NCBI GenBank assembly: GCA_903870955.1
Contig: CAIQEX010000122.1
Span: 1 to 6,809 of the forward strand
DNA length: 6,809 nucleotides
Source of the DNA: an uncultured beta proteobacterium
GTDB lineage: Bacteria > Pseudomonadota > Gammaproteobacteria > Burkholderiales > Burkholderiaceae_C
Direction: 5' to 3'
Part shown: positions 6,316 to 6,809 of the stretch, in pieces
Numbering within the stretch: position 1 is the stretch's first letter
How the letters are laid out: the number at the start of each line of letters is the position of its first letter
Position numbers and translations under genes: made by a program
The notes under the pieces: generated by a model
Told to the model about the DNA's origin: nothing
Databases searched by the model: none
What the model saw: the letters and a program-made list of their open reading frames with translations, nothing else

Positions 6316-6357
6316 CAATCTCAGGAATGGGCTGTTTGTTGACATTCCGTATGTCAG

Positions 6358-6687
6358 TTAACGGGTTGCCCAATTTGAAGTCAACCTGGCTTGCATACTG
6401 GCATTTGGCACCGTGCCTAAGGCGGGCACTCGGACTGAAGGCAAGCAGTCTTCCAGATTTAGATGAAAAACTCCACAGCAGACATTGGAACCTGATCGCC
6501 GGAATTTCCCGGTGCATTCAGCAAGGACAGGCGAATGAATGCGCAACATGCGCGTGGCCTCGGCAAGCGACATGCGCCAATTCCATTCGCCGTCGGTGGG
6601 ACTTACCGCAAGTTCACGCGTCATATCGCCGCCGTTGCGCCAGGGCACGGGGACAACGTCGCAAACTCTGACAAGGTTGTAGGTCAT
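6358..6687 (-). pseudogene. hutD: hutD, truncated remnant (N-terminal ~44 codons recognisable)
   Basis: The ATG at 6685-6687 begins a 109-codon frame whose first part is clearly HutD: VVPVPWRNGG (residues 11-20), MTRELAVSPTDGEWNWRMSL (22-41), AEA (42-44). After residue ~44 (about position 6556) the family pattern, which normally continues with a D-G-P-F-S-x-F-P-G-like segment, is gone. The remaining ~65 residues are unrelated, and intact HutD proteins are about 180-200 residues. A different frame gives HSFACPC followed by a stop at about 6520-6540, which could be a shifted trace of that segment, but this is uncertain. HutD is a cupin-fold protein encoded with histidine-utilisation genes and thought to tune the pathway, perhaps by binding urocanate or formylglutamate. 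The start overlaps the hutC stop (ATGA), a normal operon junction. The third glycine of the usual N-G-G-G is Asp here. The product is probably non-functional. Confidence 0.75.
6471..6486. repeat. Copy 2 of the 16-bp imperfect direct repeat
   Basis: CTCCACAGCAGACATT matches the copy at 6300-6315 at 15 of 16 positions. It lies about 35-70 bp left of the point where hutD similarity is lost. Confidence 0.5.
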
Positions 6688-6809
6688 GCTTGAAACTTCC
6701 CTGCAAAGCTGTAGCGCGAGCCGGGGTACACCAGTCGCACCACACTGGCCACATGGGGGCCACTCACGGTGCGGCGTACCATGGCAAGGCACGGTTCACG
6801 TACCGAAAC
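6684..6809 (-). CDS. hutC: hutC, histidine-utilisation repressor, C-terminal 41 residues only
   Basis: A minus-strand frame enters at the right edge and ends with TGA at 6684-6686. Its 41 residues include EPCLAMVRRTVSG (5-17), VASVVRLVYPGSRYSFAGKF (20-39) and a final QA. This is the typical end of the UTRA effector-binding domain of HutC, a GntR-family repressor that senses urocanate and controls histidine breakdown. The P-G-S-R-Y-x-F-x-G-x-F ending is characteristic. The DNA-binding N-terminus lies outside the window. The stop overlaps the hutD start by the shared ATGA, so hutC and hutD were cotranscribed. Nothing in the visible part looks damaged. Confidence 0.85.
   Translation of the reverse strand, partial: VSVREPCLAMVRRTVSGPHVASVVRLVYPGSRYSFAGKFQA

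Larger units (their letters stand above)
6242..6545. other. Non-coding, lower-GC stretch between the membrane-protein gene and the hutD remnant
   Basis: About 300 nt with no convincing gene. Hand counting over 6241-6480 gives about 47% GC, against roughly 60% or more in the glycosyltransferase genes. It contains a possible terminator (6258-6277), two copies of a 16-bp imperfect repeat (6300-6315 and 6471-6486), and a small inverted repeat, TGACAT at 6340-6345 with ATGTCA at 6351-6356 around a 5-nt loop. Open frames on both strands give peptides without recognisable motifs or start signals. It may be decayed DNA left at a rearrangement junction. Confidence 0.55.

Noticed and set aside
6340..6356. 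TGACAT...ATGTCA inverted repeat, considered as operator or promoter (contains TTGACA)
   Set aside because: No -10 box lies at a suitable distance on the plus strand and no gene starts downstream; the 6-bp arms are too short to claim a site.
6410..6440. GCCTAAGGCGGGC, reminiscent of the end of some integron cassette recombination (attC) sites
   Set aside because: No paired R and L core sites or long imperfect inverted arms could be found around it, so the resemblance is treated as chance.
6207..6671. Plus-strand open frame of about 154 codons opposite the hutD remnant
   Set aside because: It overlaps the end of the membrane-protein gene and runs antisense to recognisable HutD sequence; its translation shows no motif and it has no ribosome binding site.
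1..6809. CRISPR arrays, tRNA or rRNA genes, transposases, integrases
   Set aside because: I looked for repeat-spacer periodicity, cloverleaf-like ends and recombinase motifs and saw none.

Overview
The window looks like chromosomal DNA of a GC-rich betaproteobacterium, most likely Burkholderiales/Comamonadaceae-like. The grounds are high GC, the style of the polysaccharide-export and glycosyltransferase proteins, and a hutC-hutD pair at the right edge. The assignment is an inference from protein style, not a database match.

Positions 1-5446 hold one closely packed block of six genes, all on the minus strand, read from right to left. The order is: a CgeB-type glycosyltransferase (4397-5446), a Wza/EpsA-like outer-membrane polysaccharide export lipoprotein (3314-4345), a family-2 glycosyltransferase with a hydrophobic C-terminal part (2308-3309), a hexapeptide-repeat acyltransferase (1722-2303), a family-4 glycosyltransferase (498-1709), and a second family-2 glycosyltransferase resembling rhamnosyltransferases, cut by the left edge (1-495). 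Gaps after the first gene are 51, 4, 4, 12 and 2 nt, so this is very probably one operon. Together the genes would assemble, acetylate and export an exopolysaccharide or capsule. No co-polymerase/tyrosine kinase (Wzc), flippase (Wzx), polymerase (Wzy) or priming transferase is in view, so the locus must continue beyond the left edge or rely on genes elsewhere.

Positions 5447-5587 are a divergent intergenic region. It carries a tandem direct repeat with an 11-bp period, a candidate -10 box facing the polysaccharide genes, and strong ribosome binding sites on both sides. To its right, on the plus strand, is a 217-residue multi-pass membrane protein that I do not recognise (5588-6241), followed by a hairpin that may be its terminator.

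Positions 6242 to about 6545 are AT-richer (about 47% GC by hand count over 6241-6480) and contain no convincing gene. They contain two near-identical 16-bp repeats. This stretch ends in the middle of hutD, of which only the first ~44 codons are recognisable (6358-6687, minus strand). hutD starts in an ATGA overlap with the end of hutC, the histidine-utilisation repressor, whose last 41 residues are at 6684-6809. The right part is therefore the broken end of a histidine-utilisation operon. The unknown gene and the polysaccharide block lie just beyond the breakpoint, which suggests a rearrangement or insertion there.
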